The notes: generated by a model not told the origin, from the letters alone. A stretch of 64,000 nucleotides of DNA from Chryseobacterium viscerum (GCF_025949665.1 NZ_JAPDFT010000001.1:868001-932000), one strand, 5' to 3'. Numbered from the stretch's first letter, positions 7,977 to 15,296 are shown. A program made the numbers and translations.

Positions 7977-8654
7977 ATGGAACATACGAAAATTAAAATC
8001 GGAATTGTAGATGACGACCTGCTGTTTGTACAGCTTTTGAAAAATTATATTGATAATAATGGAGACTATCAGGTTACACTGACCTCTACAGGCGGTTATC
8101 AGTTTCTTACTGAGGATTCCGGATCTTTAGACATTCTTATTCTGGATCTGAGAATGACAAACGGTGATGGTCTTGAAGTAATGTCTGAACTGGCTAAAAG
8201 AGAAACTGAAACAAAAATTATTGTTCTTTCCAGTTTTTATCGCCGTTCGTTCATGGGGCAGATGCTGAAAATGGGAGCCCATGCTTTTTTGCCCAAAGAA
8301 ATTGAATTAGAAGAATTATTAGCCATTATCAAAACCGTTCACCACACAGGACATTATTTTTCCAATGATCAGATTGATGTCATGAGAAGCCAGCTTTCCA
8401 ATAAACTTCCGGAGTTTCATGCCTTTTCTAAGAATGAGCTTACGGATAGAGAAGTGGAAGTTCTGCGATTGGTTTGCCAGCAGCTCAGCACTAAGGAAAT
8501 TGCAGACTCTCTTTTTATTTCACCCAAAACGGTAGAAACTCATAAGACTAACCTGATGATCAAAACAGGAGTGAAAAATATGGCCGGGCTTGTAATTTAC
8601 GCAGTACAGAACCAGGTTATAGATCCGAACGAAATCGTATTATTTGATAAGTAA
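7977..8654 (+). CDS. Response regulator, NarL/LuxR type
   Basis: A 225-residue protein. The receiver domain (about residues 6-122) has the acidic pair in GIVDDD, the phosphoacceptor Asp near residue 57 in DILILDLRM, a switch Ser in IIVLSSF and the conserved Lys in FLPKE. The C-terminal LuxR-type helix-turn-helix (about 152-212) contains LTDREVEVLRLVCQQLSTKE and the recognition helix SPKTVETHKTNLM. It is the partner of the kinase 8 bases upstream. The gene ends facing the R-body array (convergent, 68 bases between stops). Control of the reb genes is possible but not shown by the sequence. Confidence 0.93.
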   Translation: MEHTKIKIGIVDDDLLFVQLLKNYIDNNGDYQVTLTSTGGYQFLTEDSGSLDILILDLRMTNGDGLEVMSELAKRETETKIIVLSSFYRRSFMGQMLKMGAHAFLPKEIELEELLAIIKTVHHTGHYFSNDQIDVMRSQLSNKLPEFHAFSKNELTDREVEVLRLVCQQLSTKEIADSLFISPKTVETHKTNLMIKTGVKNMAGLVIYAVQNQVIDPNEIVLFDK

Positions 8655-8670
8655 TTTTATCCCAAAAAGA

Positions 8671-8700
8671 ATCAGGGAGCACATGAATGTACTCCCTGAT
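8671..8700 (-). terminator. Terminator between response regulator and reb array
   Basis: A nearly perfect palindrome: ATCAGGGAG (8671-8679) pairs with CTCCCTGAT (8692-8700), and ACAT pairs with ATGT inside. On the minus strand it is followed by TCTTTTTGGG, so it most likely ends the reb transcript. It may serve both directions. Confidence 0.7.
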
Positions 8701-8722
8701 AACAAGAAAATCTAAAAATACA

Positions 8723-8986
8723 CTATAATTTAGGATTCAATACTTTAGCAATAGATACTGCATCTGCTACAGTGTCCAGGCTATAGATCTGCAGAATACC
8801 CTGAGTGGTAGCTGCCTGACCTAAAATGTTCTGTTGGTTTTGTGCATTCACTGCATTTTCAAACATGATTCCTGTAGAATGTGCAGCGGACTGATATACG
8901 TTACTTAAAGCCATTGCAGGAGATTCTGCTACTACTTTTACGTTCGATTGTGTTACTGCGTCTGTGATTTGTTCGTTTACTGGCAT
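8723..8986 (-). CDS. RebB-family R-body structural protein, tandem copy 5 (last in transcript)
   Basis: 87 residues, beginning MPVNEQITDAVTQSNVKVV. This matches the RebB ('killing trait') family: a D-A-V-T-Q-x-N-V-K-V start, the ESPAMALSNVYQ and HSTGIMFENAV helices, then a Q/N-rich stretch and the AATTQG block. RebB-type proteins polymerise into R-bodies, coiled protein ribbons that unroll when triggered. It is the most 3' of five tandem copies and has two extra residues (KL) at the end. Adjacent copies differ mainly in the Q/N-rich middle and near LDT(V/I)ADA. It is followed by the terminator at 8671-8700. Confidence 0.87.
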   Translation of the reverse strand: MPVNEQITDAVTQSNVKVVAESPAMALSNVYQSAAHSTGIMFENAVNAQNQQNILGQAATTQGILQIYSLDTVADAVSIAKVLNPKL

Positions 8987-9015
8987 AATGATTATTGTTT
9001 ATTTGGGTTAAAAAA

Positions 9016-9034
9016 CAACCGGCTTTTCCGGTTG
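9016..9034 (-). terminator. Intergenic hairpin between reb copies 4 and 5
   Basis: CAACCGG (9016-9022) and CCGGTTG (9028-9034) form a perfect 7-bp stem. On the minus strand it is followed by five T. It is one of four related hairpins, each just before a reb copy. Confidence 0.55.
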
Positions 9035-9070
9035 CTCGGATAATGGTATTTAAGCTTTTCGCAAGGTGAA

Positions 9071-9328
9071 TTACGGAGTAAGGATTTTAGCCATAGAAAC
9101 AGCGTCCGCAATGGTATCAAGACTGTAGATCTGTGCGATACCTTGTGTAGTAGCTGCCTGAGTGACAACGTTCTGTTGGTTTTGTGCGCTCACCGCATTT
9201 TCAAACATAATTCCTGTGGAATGAGCTGCAGTCTGGTATACGTTGCTTAAAGCTACTGCAGGAGATTCTGCTACTACCTTTACGTTCGACTGTGTTACTG
9301 CGTCTGTGATTTGTTCGTTTACTGGCAT
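9071..9328 (-). CDS. RebB-family R-body structural protein, tandem copy 4
   Basis: 85 residues. The first 24 residues equal those of copy 5; the differences are AVALSNVYQTAAHS and SAQNQQNVVTQAA in the middle and a short end at KILTP. The start codon is preceded by the same leader (AAACAATAATCATT before ATG) as three other copies, which points to recent tandem duplication of a unit of about 340 bp including its leader. Small sequence differences between copies could set assembly properties of a mixed polymer, as several Reb proteins are needed for R-bodies in known systems. Confidence 0.87.
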   Translation of the reverse strand: MPVNEQITDAVTQSNVKVVAESPAVALSNVYQTAAHSTGIMFENAVSAQNQQNVVTQAATTQGIAQIYSLDTIADAVSMAKILTP

Positions 9329-9354
9329 AATGATTATTGTTTATTTTGATTAAA

Positions 9355-9377
9355 AACAACCGGATTTTCCGGTTGTT
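9355..9377 (-). terminator. Intergenic hairpin between reb copies 3 and 4
   Basis: AACAACCGG (9355-9363) and CCGGTTGTT (9369-9377) form a perfect 9-bp stem followed on the minus strand by TTTTTA. It is the strongest of the four spacer hairpins. Confidence 0.6.
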
Positions 9378-9409
9378 CGGAAGGAATTTAAGCTGTTCGC
9401 AAAAATGAA

Positions 9410-9667
9410 TTACGGATTAAGAATTTTAGCCATAGAAACAGCATCAGCAATGGTATCCAGACTGTAGATCTGAGTGATACCCTGTGTAGTAGCTGCCTGA
9501 GAGACAATATTCTGTTGGTTTTGTGTATTCACTGCATTTTCAAACATGATTCCTGTAGAATGTGCGGCAGATTGATACACGTTAGCTAAAGCCATTGCAG
9601 GAGATTCTGCTACTACTTTTACGTTCGATTGTGTTACTGCGTCTGTGATTTTTTCGTTTACTGGCAT
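9410..9667 (-). CDS. RebB-family R-body structural protein, tandem copy 3
   Basis: 85 residues. It starts MPVNEKITDAVTQ (Lys where the other copies have Gln) and continues with ESPAMALANVYQSAAHSTG and NTQNQQNIVSQAATTQG, ending KILNP. It has no signal peptide, as expected for RebB proteins, which assemble in the cytoplasm. It keeps the shared leader sequence and has hairpins on both sides. Confidence 0.87.
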   Translation of the reverse strand: MPVNEKITDAVTQSNVKVVAESPAMALANVYQSAAHSTGIMFENAVNTQNQQNIVSQAATTQGITQIYSLDTIADAVSMAKILNP

Positions 9668-9696
9668 AATGATTATTGTTTATTTTGGTTAAAATA

Positions 9697-9711
9697 ACCG
9701 GGTATTCCGGT
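9697..9711 (-). terminator. Intergenic hairpin between reb copies 2 and 3
   Basis: ACCGG (9697-9701) and CCGGT (9707-9711) form a short stem. Its place matches the other spacer hairpins, but the stem is weaker. Confidence 0.35.
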
Positions 9712-9748
9712 CCTGAAAATGGTTATATTCTGCGGTTTGCAAGAATGA

Positions 9749-10006
9749 TTAAGGTTTAAGAATTTTAGCAATTGAGATAGCATCTGCAATAGTATCTTTA
9801 CTGTAGATTTGAGAGATACCCTGTGTAGTAGCGGCCTGCGTTACAATATTGTGCTGATTTTGGTTGGTCATCGCATTTTCAAACATGATTCCCGTAGAAT
9901 GTGCTGCGGTCTGATATACGTTACTTAAAGCCATTGCAGGAGATTCTGCTACTACCTTTACGTTCGACTGCGTTACTGCATCTGTGATTTGTTCGTTAAC
10001 TGGCAT
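9749..10006 (-). CDS. RebB-family R-body structural protein, tandem copy 2
   Basis: 85 residues. It is the most diverged of the five in its middle: ENAMTNQNQHNIVTQAATTQG, with a Lys in IYSKDTIADAISI where the others have Leu. Ends KILKP. The N-terminal 26 residues and the ESPAMALSNVYQTAAHS helix are unchanged, so the conserved face is probably the polymer core. It keeps the shared leader upstream of ATG. Confidence 0.87.
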   Translation of the reverse strand: MPVNEQITDAVTQSNVKVVAESPAMALSNVYQTAAHSTGIMFENAMTNQNQHNIVTQAATTQGISQIYSKDTIADAISIAKILKP

Positions 10007-10037
10007 AATGATTATTGTTTATTAGGTTAAAAAACGA

Positions 10038-10050
10038 CCGGATTTTCCGG
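10038..10050 (-). terminator. Weak intergenic hairpin between reb copies 1 and 2
   Basis: CCGG (10038-10041) and CCGG (10047-10050). Only four pairs, but in the same place and with the same A/T flank as the stronger hairpins. A second stem of ACTTTTT and AAAAAGT lies at about 10062-10078. Confidence 0.3.
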
Positions 10051-10085
10051 CTGAGATAATGACTTTTTCTCAAAAAGTTTAAAAA

Positions 10086-10343
10086 TTACGGCTTAAGAAT
10101 CTTAGCGATAGAAACTGCATCTGCTACCGTATCCAGGCTGTAGATCTGCAGAATACCCTGAGTGGTGGCAGCCTGGCCTAAAATGTTCTGTTGGTTTTGT
10201 GCATTTACAGCATTTTCAAACATAATTCCTGTAGAATGTGCTGCAGATTGATACACATTGGCTAAAGCCATTGCAGGAGATTCTCCTACTACTTTCACGT
10301 TCGATTGCGTTACTGCGTCTGTGATTTGTTCATTAACTGGCAT
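10086..10343 (-). CDS. RebB-family R-body structural protein, tandem copy 1 (first of the array)
   Basis: 85 residues. Its middle (NAQNQQNILGQAATTQGILQIYSLDTVADAVSIAK) is shared with copy 5, and it has GESPAMALANVYQ with Gly where the others have Ala. The similarity of copy 1 and copy 5 suggests that the array grew from its ends or by gene conversion. Its leader differs from the other four (AATTACAATTATG), so it probably carries the original upstream region. Confidence 0.87.
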   Translation of the reverse strand: MPVNEQITDAVTQSNVKVVGESPAMALANVYQSAAHSTGIMFENAVNAQNQQNILGQAATTQGILQIYSLDTVADAVSIAKILKP

Positions 10344-10800
10344 AATTGTAATTGTTTTTTTTGAGATCTGATCTCGGTTAATAATTATTGAGGTAAACTA
10401 GTTTTCTGTTTTATTTTAAACTCACTACAGATCCTGCAGATGAATACATTTCAAAAGCATTGGTATTGACAGGTTATAAGTGATTGGATCTGAAGGTGGC
10501 TCTGAATACAATGGTTGAGACCCTATCTGTAAAATCTGTGTGAGTGTAAAGCATATTTCCTGATAAAAAGGATGCGGTTTTTATTTTTAATATCTGTCTT
10601 AAAAATAAATATCTGCTGCAGGTATACTGGCTATGCTGGATTCTTTTGGGCTAAAGATGGATTCTGAATAATTGCTTCTGCACATAGACAGCATCTGAAA
10701 AACGGTGCAAAATAAATGTTGACCTGATTGTATATATTGAGGGCACCGGATTTCATCTTTGCAGAGAAAATAAACCGCATCCGTGGTGGTGAAACCGGAA
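10344..10800 (-). other. 457-bp gap inside the reb locus, no gene seen
   Basis: No open frame longer than about 40 codons fits either strand, and no clear Bacteroidota promoter is found on the minus strand. A palindrome AGATCTGATCT (about 10365-10375) lies close to reb copy 1. The gap may hold a separate promoter for the five-copy array. I see no degenerate reb copy in it. Confidence 0.4.
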
Positions 10801-11028
10801 TTAGAAACGTCCTTTTCTAAATAGTCCTGATTCTTTGTGTTTCAGTTTTCCGGATCCCATTTTTTTTACTCCCATGACATAGTTGCTGATGGCAGTCATG
10901 TTATTTCGTTGTTGGTTCAAGGCAGAATTGATCTGCATTGCACCCGTAGAATGCGCACTTACCTGTGTTGAAATAGCATTAGGTACAGCGGTAGACATTC
11001 CCATAATTATAGTATCAATTTCGTTCAT
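10801..11028 (-). CDS. Small RebB-like protein
   Basis: 75 residues. The middle, SAHSTGAMQINSALNQQRN, copies the RebB pattern (AHSTG, hydrophobic, NA, Q-rich), but the D-A-V-T-Q opening is replaced by DTIIMGMSTAVPNAIS. The end is short and basic (KLKHKESGLFRKGRF) instead of the AATTQG/LDT block. It belongs with the reb genes by motif and position. The basic tail is not seen in the five tandem copies and may give it a different role, such as nucleation, capping or membrane contact; that is inference. Confidence 0.6.
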   Translation of the reverse strand: MNEIDTIIMGMSTAVPNAISTQVSAHSTGAMQINSALNQQRNNMTAISNYVMGVKKMGSGKLKHKESGLFRKGRF

Positions 11029-11051
11029 AATATCTGTTGGTGTTGATGTTT

Positions 11052-11438
11052 TTATGGACGGATATTGCCAAACCGGGCATTCAGTTTATTCATTCGGTCC
11101 ATTATTTTAAGCTCCTTCTCTTTTACCTTTGCAGTGGATGCCTCCTGAAGTCTTTTCAATTGTTCTTCATAGTTCATCATAGGAGGATCAGTCTGAGCTG
11201 GTGTTGCAGCCTGTACCTGGGGAGGAACTTCTTGCTGTTTTACGGCTTCTTCCAGCTTTTCCAGCAGAGGAGCCAGCGATTTCATGGTCTCTTTGATGGC
11301 TTTATCCTTGATATAAGTAATGATTTCATCTTCATGTCTTAAAACAAAAGGCATGATTTCTTTTTCAACGACTTCAGGTTCCGTTACAGGTATAGGAGGT
11401 TTGTGTGCCGGAGCCTTTTTGCGGATTCTTCTGCGCAT
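11052..11438 (-). CDS. Hypothetical coiled-coil protein in the reb locus
   Basis: 128 residues, family not recognised. A basic start (MRRRIRKKAPAHKPP) is followed by an acidic helix (about residues 30-68), a Pro/Gln/Ala/Thr-rich linker (about 69-86) and a charged helix with coiled-coil character (YEEQLKRLQEASTAKVKEKE, about 90-109). It lies 23 bases upstream of the small RebB-like gene, on the same strand, and 39 bases after the 276-residue gene, so all are probably one transcript. Possible roles are scaffold or regulator of R-body assembly, inferred from location only. Confidence 0.6.
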   Translation of the reverse strand: MRRRIRKKAPAHKPPIPVTEPEVVEKEIMPFVLRHEDEIITYIKDKAIKETMKSLAPLLEKLEEAVKQQEVPPQVQAATPAQTDPPMMNYEEQLKRLQEASTAKVKEKELKIMDRMNKLNARFGNIRP

Positions 11439-11477
11439 AAGTATTGTTTTAGAGTGTTGGGAATAGTGAGCACCTAC

Positions 11478-12308
11478 TTACAGCAGATAATTAATGAATG
11501 CTGCTGCAGCCCTCCAGTCCCGGTTGATATCTTTTACTACATTATATCCTGTAATTTCCAATGCAATACACGCTGAAACAGCACTGGCTGACAACATTTC
11601 TTTTAACTGATTAGGAGGAAGGGTAAGGATATAATCATCCGGAATGATAAGCGATTTGCTGCCGGATGGAGGCGTTTCATTTACTATAATACTCAGGATT
11701 TCCTGAAAATAATGGGCAATCAGCTTGGATGCCTGAAATTCCAGTTCCCTTTTTAATTCTACTATTTCATCCTGGGAAGCCAGATCGGAAATGGCGCTTA
11801 CATCCACATCATGTACGGAATATTGTGCTTCACCTGTGTCTGATGGAGTAATCGTAATATCCGTCTTCAGTACCCATTTTGATTTTTCGAGATTAACCGT
11901 AAGAAGATTTGAATCATAATCAGGAACGGCAATTTCGCTTAGAGTGGTAAAAGGTAAGATTCTTACATTACAGTAAAAGACTTTTGGATCATCCAGTTTT
12001 ACCATGATGATGGCAATTCCCGTTGATTTATCTTTAGGTTCTACTACAAAAGACTGAAAATGATTATATCTTTTACCTCCTCTGCTGATGCAGTTGACCA
12101 GTCTTATGGATGGCTGAATATTAATATCAGAAGTCTGAAGATTGAATACAAAACGTTCTGAATTGTGTTCCGTCTTTTTGGGGTCTGCACTTTTGGTGTC
12201 CAGATAATTGATTTCACTGTTTTTAGTCAGATAAAGTCGTTCATTTAAATCATTTAAATTTTCCAGATTTAAAATCTTGGCGGGTTTGGTTGTTGAAGAA
12301 TAATTCAT
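11478..12308 (-). CDS. Hypothetical protein in the reb locus
   Basis: 276 residues, soluble, family not recognised. The N-terminal two thirds look like beta-rich sandwich sequence (RFVFNLQTSDINIQPSIRLV, STGIAIIMVKLDD). The C-terminal third is helical (about residues 175-270) and ends in RDWRAAAAFINYLL. No signal peptide and no catalytic motif are evident. The start overlaps the stop of the 62-residue gene upstream by 4 bases (ATGA), so translation is coupled. It is the largest accessory protein of the locus. Confidence 0.6.
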   Translation of the reverse strand: MNYSSTTKPAKILNLENLNDLNERLYLTKNSEINYLDTKSADPKKTEHNSERFVFNLQTSDINIQPSIRLVNCISRGGKRYNHFQSFVVEPKDKSTGIAIIMVKLDDPKVFYCNVRILPFTTLSEIAVPDYDSNLLTVNLEKSKWVLKTDITITPSDTGEAQYSVHDVDVSAISDLASQDEIVELKRELEFQASKLIAHYFQEILSIIVNETPPSGSKSLIIPDDYILTLPPNQLKEMLSASAVSACIALEITGYNVVKDINRDWRAAAAFINYLL

Positions 12309-12493
12309 CTTTTATTTATTTTAATTTTTTCAAGGAGTTGGTTTATTATTGTTTTTTTCTTTCGGTTCACTTCAGGTTCTACTGAAGGAATTACTGCTTC
12401 TTTAATCTCTGGTTTTATGAGTGGCTGTGTCAGTTTTACTGACTTTAATACTAATTTTCCCCCATGATCAGCCGTGATAAAGCTTTTTCTCAT
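12305..12493 (-). CDS. Small basic hypothetical protein in the reb locus
   Basis: 62 residues, opening MRKSFITADHGGKLVLKSVK, then a Pro/Glu-rich centre and a basic end (RKKKTIINQLLEKIKINKR). It overlaps the next gene by 4 bases and starts 38 bases after the 171-residue gene. The coupling makes it a likely real gene despite its size. No family recognised. Confidence 0.5.
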   Translation of the reverse strand: MRKSFITADHGGKLVLKSVKLTQPLIKPEIKEAVIPSVEPEVNRKKKTIINQLLEKIKINKR

Positions 12494-12531
12494 GCCTTCC
12501 TTTTCTGATGAGACTTCTTCCGGAACCGGAT

Positions 12532-13047
12532 CTACTCGTTTTTTTTTTCAGGATCTTCAGTCTCAGGGATTACTTCCGTATAGGATGGGGGAGAAGGAAG
12601 GGCTTCTGAGACAGGAAGTGTGTTGACATTATAAATAGTATTGGAAATTTTAGCTTTTACTTCAGCATATTCACTTACCATTTTGAATAAGTCTTTCATC
12701 ATTTCATTTCCTTTTCCTGCGTCCTGGCCTTGCACATGCTCTGCCATCTGAGTGGAGGTTTCTTTACTGCCCGGAGCCGGCCCGAAAGTCGTTCCATATG
12801 TCAGTAAATTATTGGCCAATCTGCTTAATGCTATAAGACCTACCTGCTCAAATCCTTTCAAAAAAGACTGTAAATCCTGAACCATCATTCCTGTAGACTG
12901 TTCTATCATTACTTTTGTCACTCCAGTCATTGGAGAAGCCTTAGGCGGGGCCAGTACCTCACTGTTCACAAATACTACAGCTTTCTCCGCCGGAGTGGTA
13001 GCATTGGCTGCCTGGGATTGTTGGGTTTCACTGTTGTTTTCACTCAT
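12532..13047 (-). CDS. RebB-like accessory protein with extended tails
   Basis: 171 residues. The centre (TKVMIEQSTGMMVQDLQSFL and QVGLIALSRLANNLLTYG, about residues 44-87) resembles the RebB helices (STGMM compared with STGIM), followed by AEHVQGQDAGKGNEMMKDLF. It is twice the RebB length, with a Ser/Gln/Ala-rich start and an acidic Pro-rich end (ETEDPEKKNE). It lies 18 bases after a bona fide RebB-like gene. Membership in the reb family is likely but distant; it may be a minor component. Confidence 0.55.
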   Translation of the reverse strand: MSENNSETQQSQAANATTPAEKAVVFVNSEVLAPPKASPMTGVTKVMIEQSTGMMVQDLQSFLKGFEQVGLIALSRLANNLLTYGTTFGPAPGSKETSTQMAEHVQGQDAGKGNEMMKDLFKMVSEYAEVKAKISNTIYNVNTLPVSEALPSPPSYTEVIPETEDPEKKNE

Positions 13048-13065
13048 GATTGTAAGGTTTTATAA

Positions 13066-13281
13066 TTATCCTTTTAAAATTTTAATGGCATCTGCAACAA
13101 TCGCAGGGTTGAGCTGGTTCAAGTTCTGCTGATTGGTTACAGAATTCTGAATGGAAATTCCACTGGCATGGGTGGCCATCTGGTAAAGCATACTCATAGC
13201 CTGTGCGGGAGACTCACCAAGTACGGTAACATTGGTCTGCGTTACTGCATCTGTAGTCTGGGTGTTTACTGTTTCTGCCAT
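13066..13281 (-). CDS. RebB-family protein, first gene of the reb locus
   Basis: 71 residues with the clear RebB opening TTDAVTQTNVTVLGESPAQA, then LYQMATHASGISIQN, a short QQNLNQLNP and the terminal block IVADAIKIL. It lacks the AATTQG segment of the tandem copies, so it is shorter. It is the most upstream gene of the minus-strand series (13281 down to 8723), and the untranslated region to 13708 should hold the promoter. It is divergent from the gene at 13709. Confidence 0.75.
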   Translation of the reverse strand: MAETVNTQTTDAVTQTNVTVLGESPAQAMSMLYQMATHASGISIQNSVTNQQNLNQLNPAIVADAIKILKG

Positions 13282-13708
13282 ATTCTGGTTTTAATGGGTT
13301 ACTATTGTTTTTTATTTTCAAACATCTTCTTTCAAAGACTTTTTCTTCAGCTCAACCTTATTGTTATTTCCTGGTTAAGCCTTAACTGTGAGATTGCTGA
13401 TCTCTTTTGTCTGATACAAATTTCATCAATCGAAATAAATCTTCATTAAGGGAAAAAACTGAATTTTAAAAAATAAGGGAATTCTCCTATGAGTGAAATT
13501 TTTATACAATATCATATCGACATAATTAAAATCCGGAAAACAGACTAGCATATAAAGTGTATTTAATAATCATAACAGGTGAATACACAAATACCTTTTC
13601 TGCCCATACGGGTAAACCCTGAATTTCTGAAAATGGATAGATCCCCTCTGTTTTGTCAGGAGCTTTACCTTGAAATTTGTTCCCTAACGTATTATAATAC
13701 TAAACGAT
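13282..13708. other. 427-bp divergent control region between the reb locus and the 496-residue gene
   Basis: No gene is seen. A/T-rich, with no clear TAnnTTTG box for the reb side. On the plus side there is an E. coli-like pair TTGAAA (13670-13675), 17 bases, TATAAT (13693-13698), very close to the ATG at 13709. This form is unusual for Bacteroidota, and its use is doubtful. Confidence 0.35.
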
Positions 13709-15199
13709 ATGATAAGGAATAGAAAAAAAAACAAAGCAGGTGCTTCCAATACAGATGATGCTAATCGCAGACCAGCACCAAGACCAGACCTTCCACGTGA
13801 CCCCAAACCTGAATTTAAACCTAAAGTACTTATCCAACCCGGATACGCCACAGGTGATATGTTTGGAATTGCCGCGGCTTTAATTGATGATGATGAACTT
13901 CATGTTGTTATTTCCAAAGGCAATGGCACTTTCATAGACCACACGGATAAAGCAGATTCTATAAAAAAATTCTATAGAGATTCCGGAATAGGTGAGGATA
14001 GAATACATATAGTTGAAGTAAATAGATTAAGGGGAGATAATGCGGGTAAGAGAAGATTAGAAAATAAAGCACGTGAGTTTCAGCCAAGAGGATACATCAA
14101 AAGAGTGAATTATGGAACTGATTATATCGCGAGAAAATACTCACCGGCCTTACGGAATAAGCTAAAAGTAAGATGGGAGGTCAATAGTAATGGCTATGAA
14201 GATGAGGCTATAAAAAGTTGGCTGGAACAAAAAGGAATTCCTACCAGTGGAGACAATTTACTTATTTTATGGTCACGTTTCAGTGGGAAAGGAGGAGATA
14301 TTCATATAGAACATGATACAAGCTATACAGGAATCAGACAAATTGTTTATAGAGTAGCAGAAATGTATGATGCAATCATTATTACCGGAGATAAAGGCTA
14401 TGTGAAGGAGAGAGGATCTAAATTTGATGATATTGTCAATGAGGTCAAAAGTACCATTCACCCTTCCAAAGTATTCAATATTACCGAGTTTTGGGATGAA
14501 AAAACACCATCTTTATTAGCATGGGGAGGCAATACCCGTTTTGGGCAGTTTAAGCTATATGATTATTTTGAAAGACACTTTACCTATGTAAAGCACCTGG
14601 GTTTCAGAAGTGGTAATCTTGAAGTGATGGCGATGCTGGGGTACACGGTAAGGTATATGGAAGAAGAAGGAAGTGAGAGTGGTGGCAGAATGCTTGCCTG
14701 GAAGGATATAGGCGGAGGTAAGACTTTAAAAAGAGGAGATGCCACCGGATATGAACGGCTATTGTTGAGTCAACCTCCAACACGATCAGGCAAATTTCTT
14801 CAGGAAAAAATAAAAGAAATAAATACAAAAATTGAGGTAAAACTTGATGAAGAAATTAGCAGAATAATAAGGACTACCGGACCCAAAACAAAAAGGCAGA
14901 TAGAAGATCTGAAAATAGAACTTAAACCTGCAATAGAAGCAATATTCATAGGAGAAAAAAGAGATTATACAGGGGCACATTATGCTCCGCGTAAAAAAGA
15001 TGGATCACCACCAACCCCCATACCAAAAGAAGAAAAAGACAGATTTTATGAAGGGTTTAATGATAAAGATATGGAGCTTATTCTCAAGTATTTACAGCCT
15101 GAACGCTGGGTTGAGAAACAAATTACTTATAACCCCGTCATTCCACAGAAAAGAAAAGATTACAAAAAACTGTTGGAGAGTGCCGAAAACACTTATTAA
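13709..15199 (+). CDS. Hypothetical protein with GT-B glycosyltransferase-like features
   Basis: 496 residues. A basic, Pro-rich unstructured start (about 1-38) is followed by two alpha/beta parts: PKVLIQPGYATGDMFGIAAAL with a strand DELHVVISKGNG, then DNLLILWSRFSGKGGDIHIE, MYDAIIITGDKG and VFNITEFWDE. The segment HLGFRSGNLEVMAMLGY followed by VRYMEEEG (about residues 299-325) looks like the acceptor/donor site of GT-B enzymes (G-x-R-S-G, E, G), as in fucosyl- or sialyltransferases. A Lys/Glu-rich helical end follows. Family assignment is inference. There is no signal peptide. It is divergent from the reb locus and is followed by a strong terminator. A role as toxin or modifier linked to the R-body is possible but unproved. 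Confidence 0.7.
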   Translation: MIRNRKKNKAGASNTDDANRRPAPRPDLPRDPKPEFKPKVLIQPGYATGDMFGIAAALIDDDELHVVISKGNGTFIDHTDKADSIKKFYRDSGIGEDRIHIVEVNRLRGDNAGKRRLENKAREFQPRGYIKRVNYGTDYIARKYSPALRNKLKVRWEVNSNGYEDEAIKSWLEQKGIPTSGDNLLILWSRFSGKGGDIHIEHDTSYTGIRQIVYRVAEMYDAIIITGDKGYVKERGSKFDDIVNEVKSTIHPSKVFNITEFWDEKTPSLLAWGGNTRFGQFKLYDYFERHFTYVKHLGFRSGNLEVMAMLGYTVRYMEEEGSESGGRMLAWKDIGGGKTLKRGDATGYERLLLSQPPTRSGKFLQEKIKEINTKIEVKLDEEISRIIRTTGPKTKRQIEDLKIELKPAIEAIFIGEKRDYTGAHYAPRKKDGSPPTPIPKEEKDRFYEGFNDKDMELILKYLQPERWVEKQITYNPVIPQKRKDYKKLLESAENTY

Positions 15200-15250
15200 A
15201 CAATAAGCCTTGAATTACTGATTAAAATACGAAATTTCACTGATATTCCC

Positions 15251-15287
15251 AAAAGCCAGCCTTCTCTACAGAAGGCTGGCTTTTTTA
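15251..15287. terminator. Strong bidirectional terminator
   Basis: AAAAGCCAGCCTTC (15251-15264) and GAAGGCTGGCTTTT (15271-15284) form a perfect 14-bp stem with a 6-base loop. T runs on both strands. It lies between convergent genes. Confidence 0.9.
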
Positions 15288-15296
15288 TTAATAATG

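Noticed and set aside
8723..10343. Regular repeats of about 340 bp that could be mistaken for a CRISPR-like or satellite array
   Set aside because: The repeats are protein-coding RebB genes with their leaders; unit size and coding content exclude CRISPR.
11037..11342. 101-codon plus-strand frame in the reb locus
   Set aside because: Exact antisense shadow of the coiled-coil gene 11052-11438, starting from the complement of its repetitive codons.
13670..13698. E. coli-like promoter (TTGAAA, 17 bases, TATAAT) before the 496-residue gene
   Set aside because: Bacteroidota use a different consensus, and the start of transcription would be almost at the ATG. Kept only as a remark.
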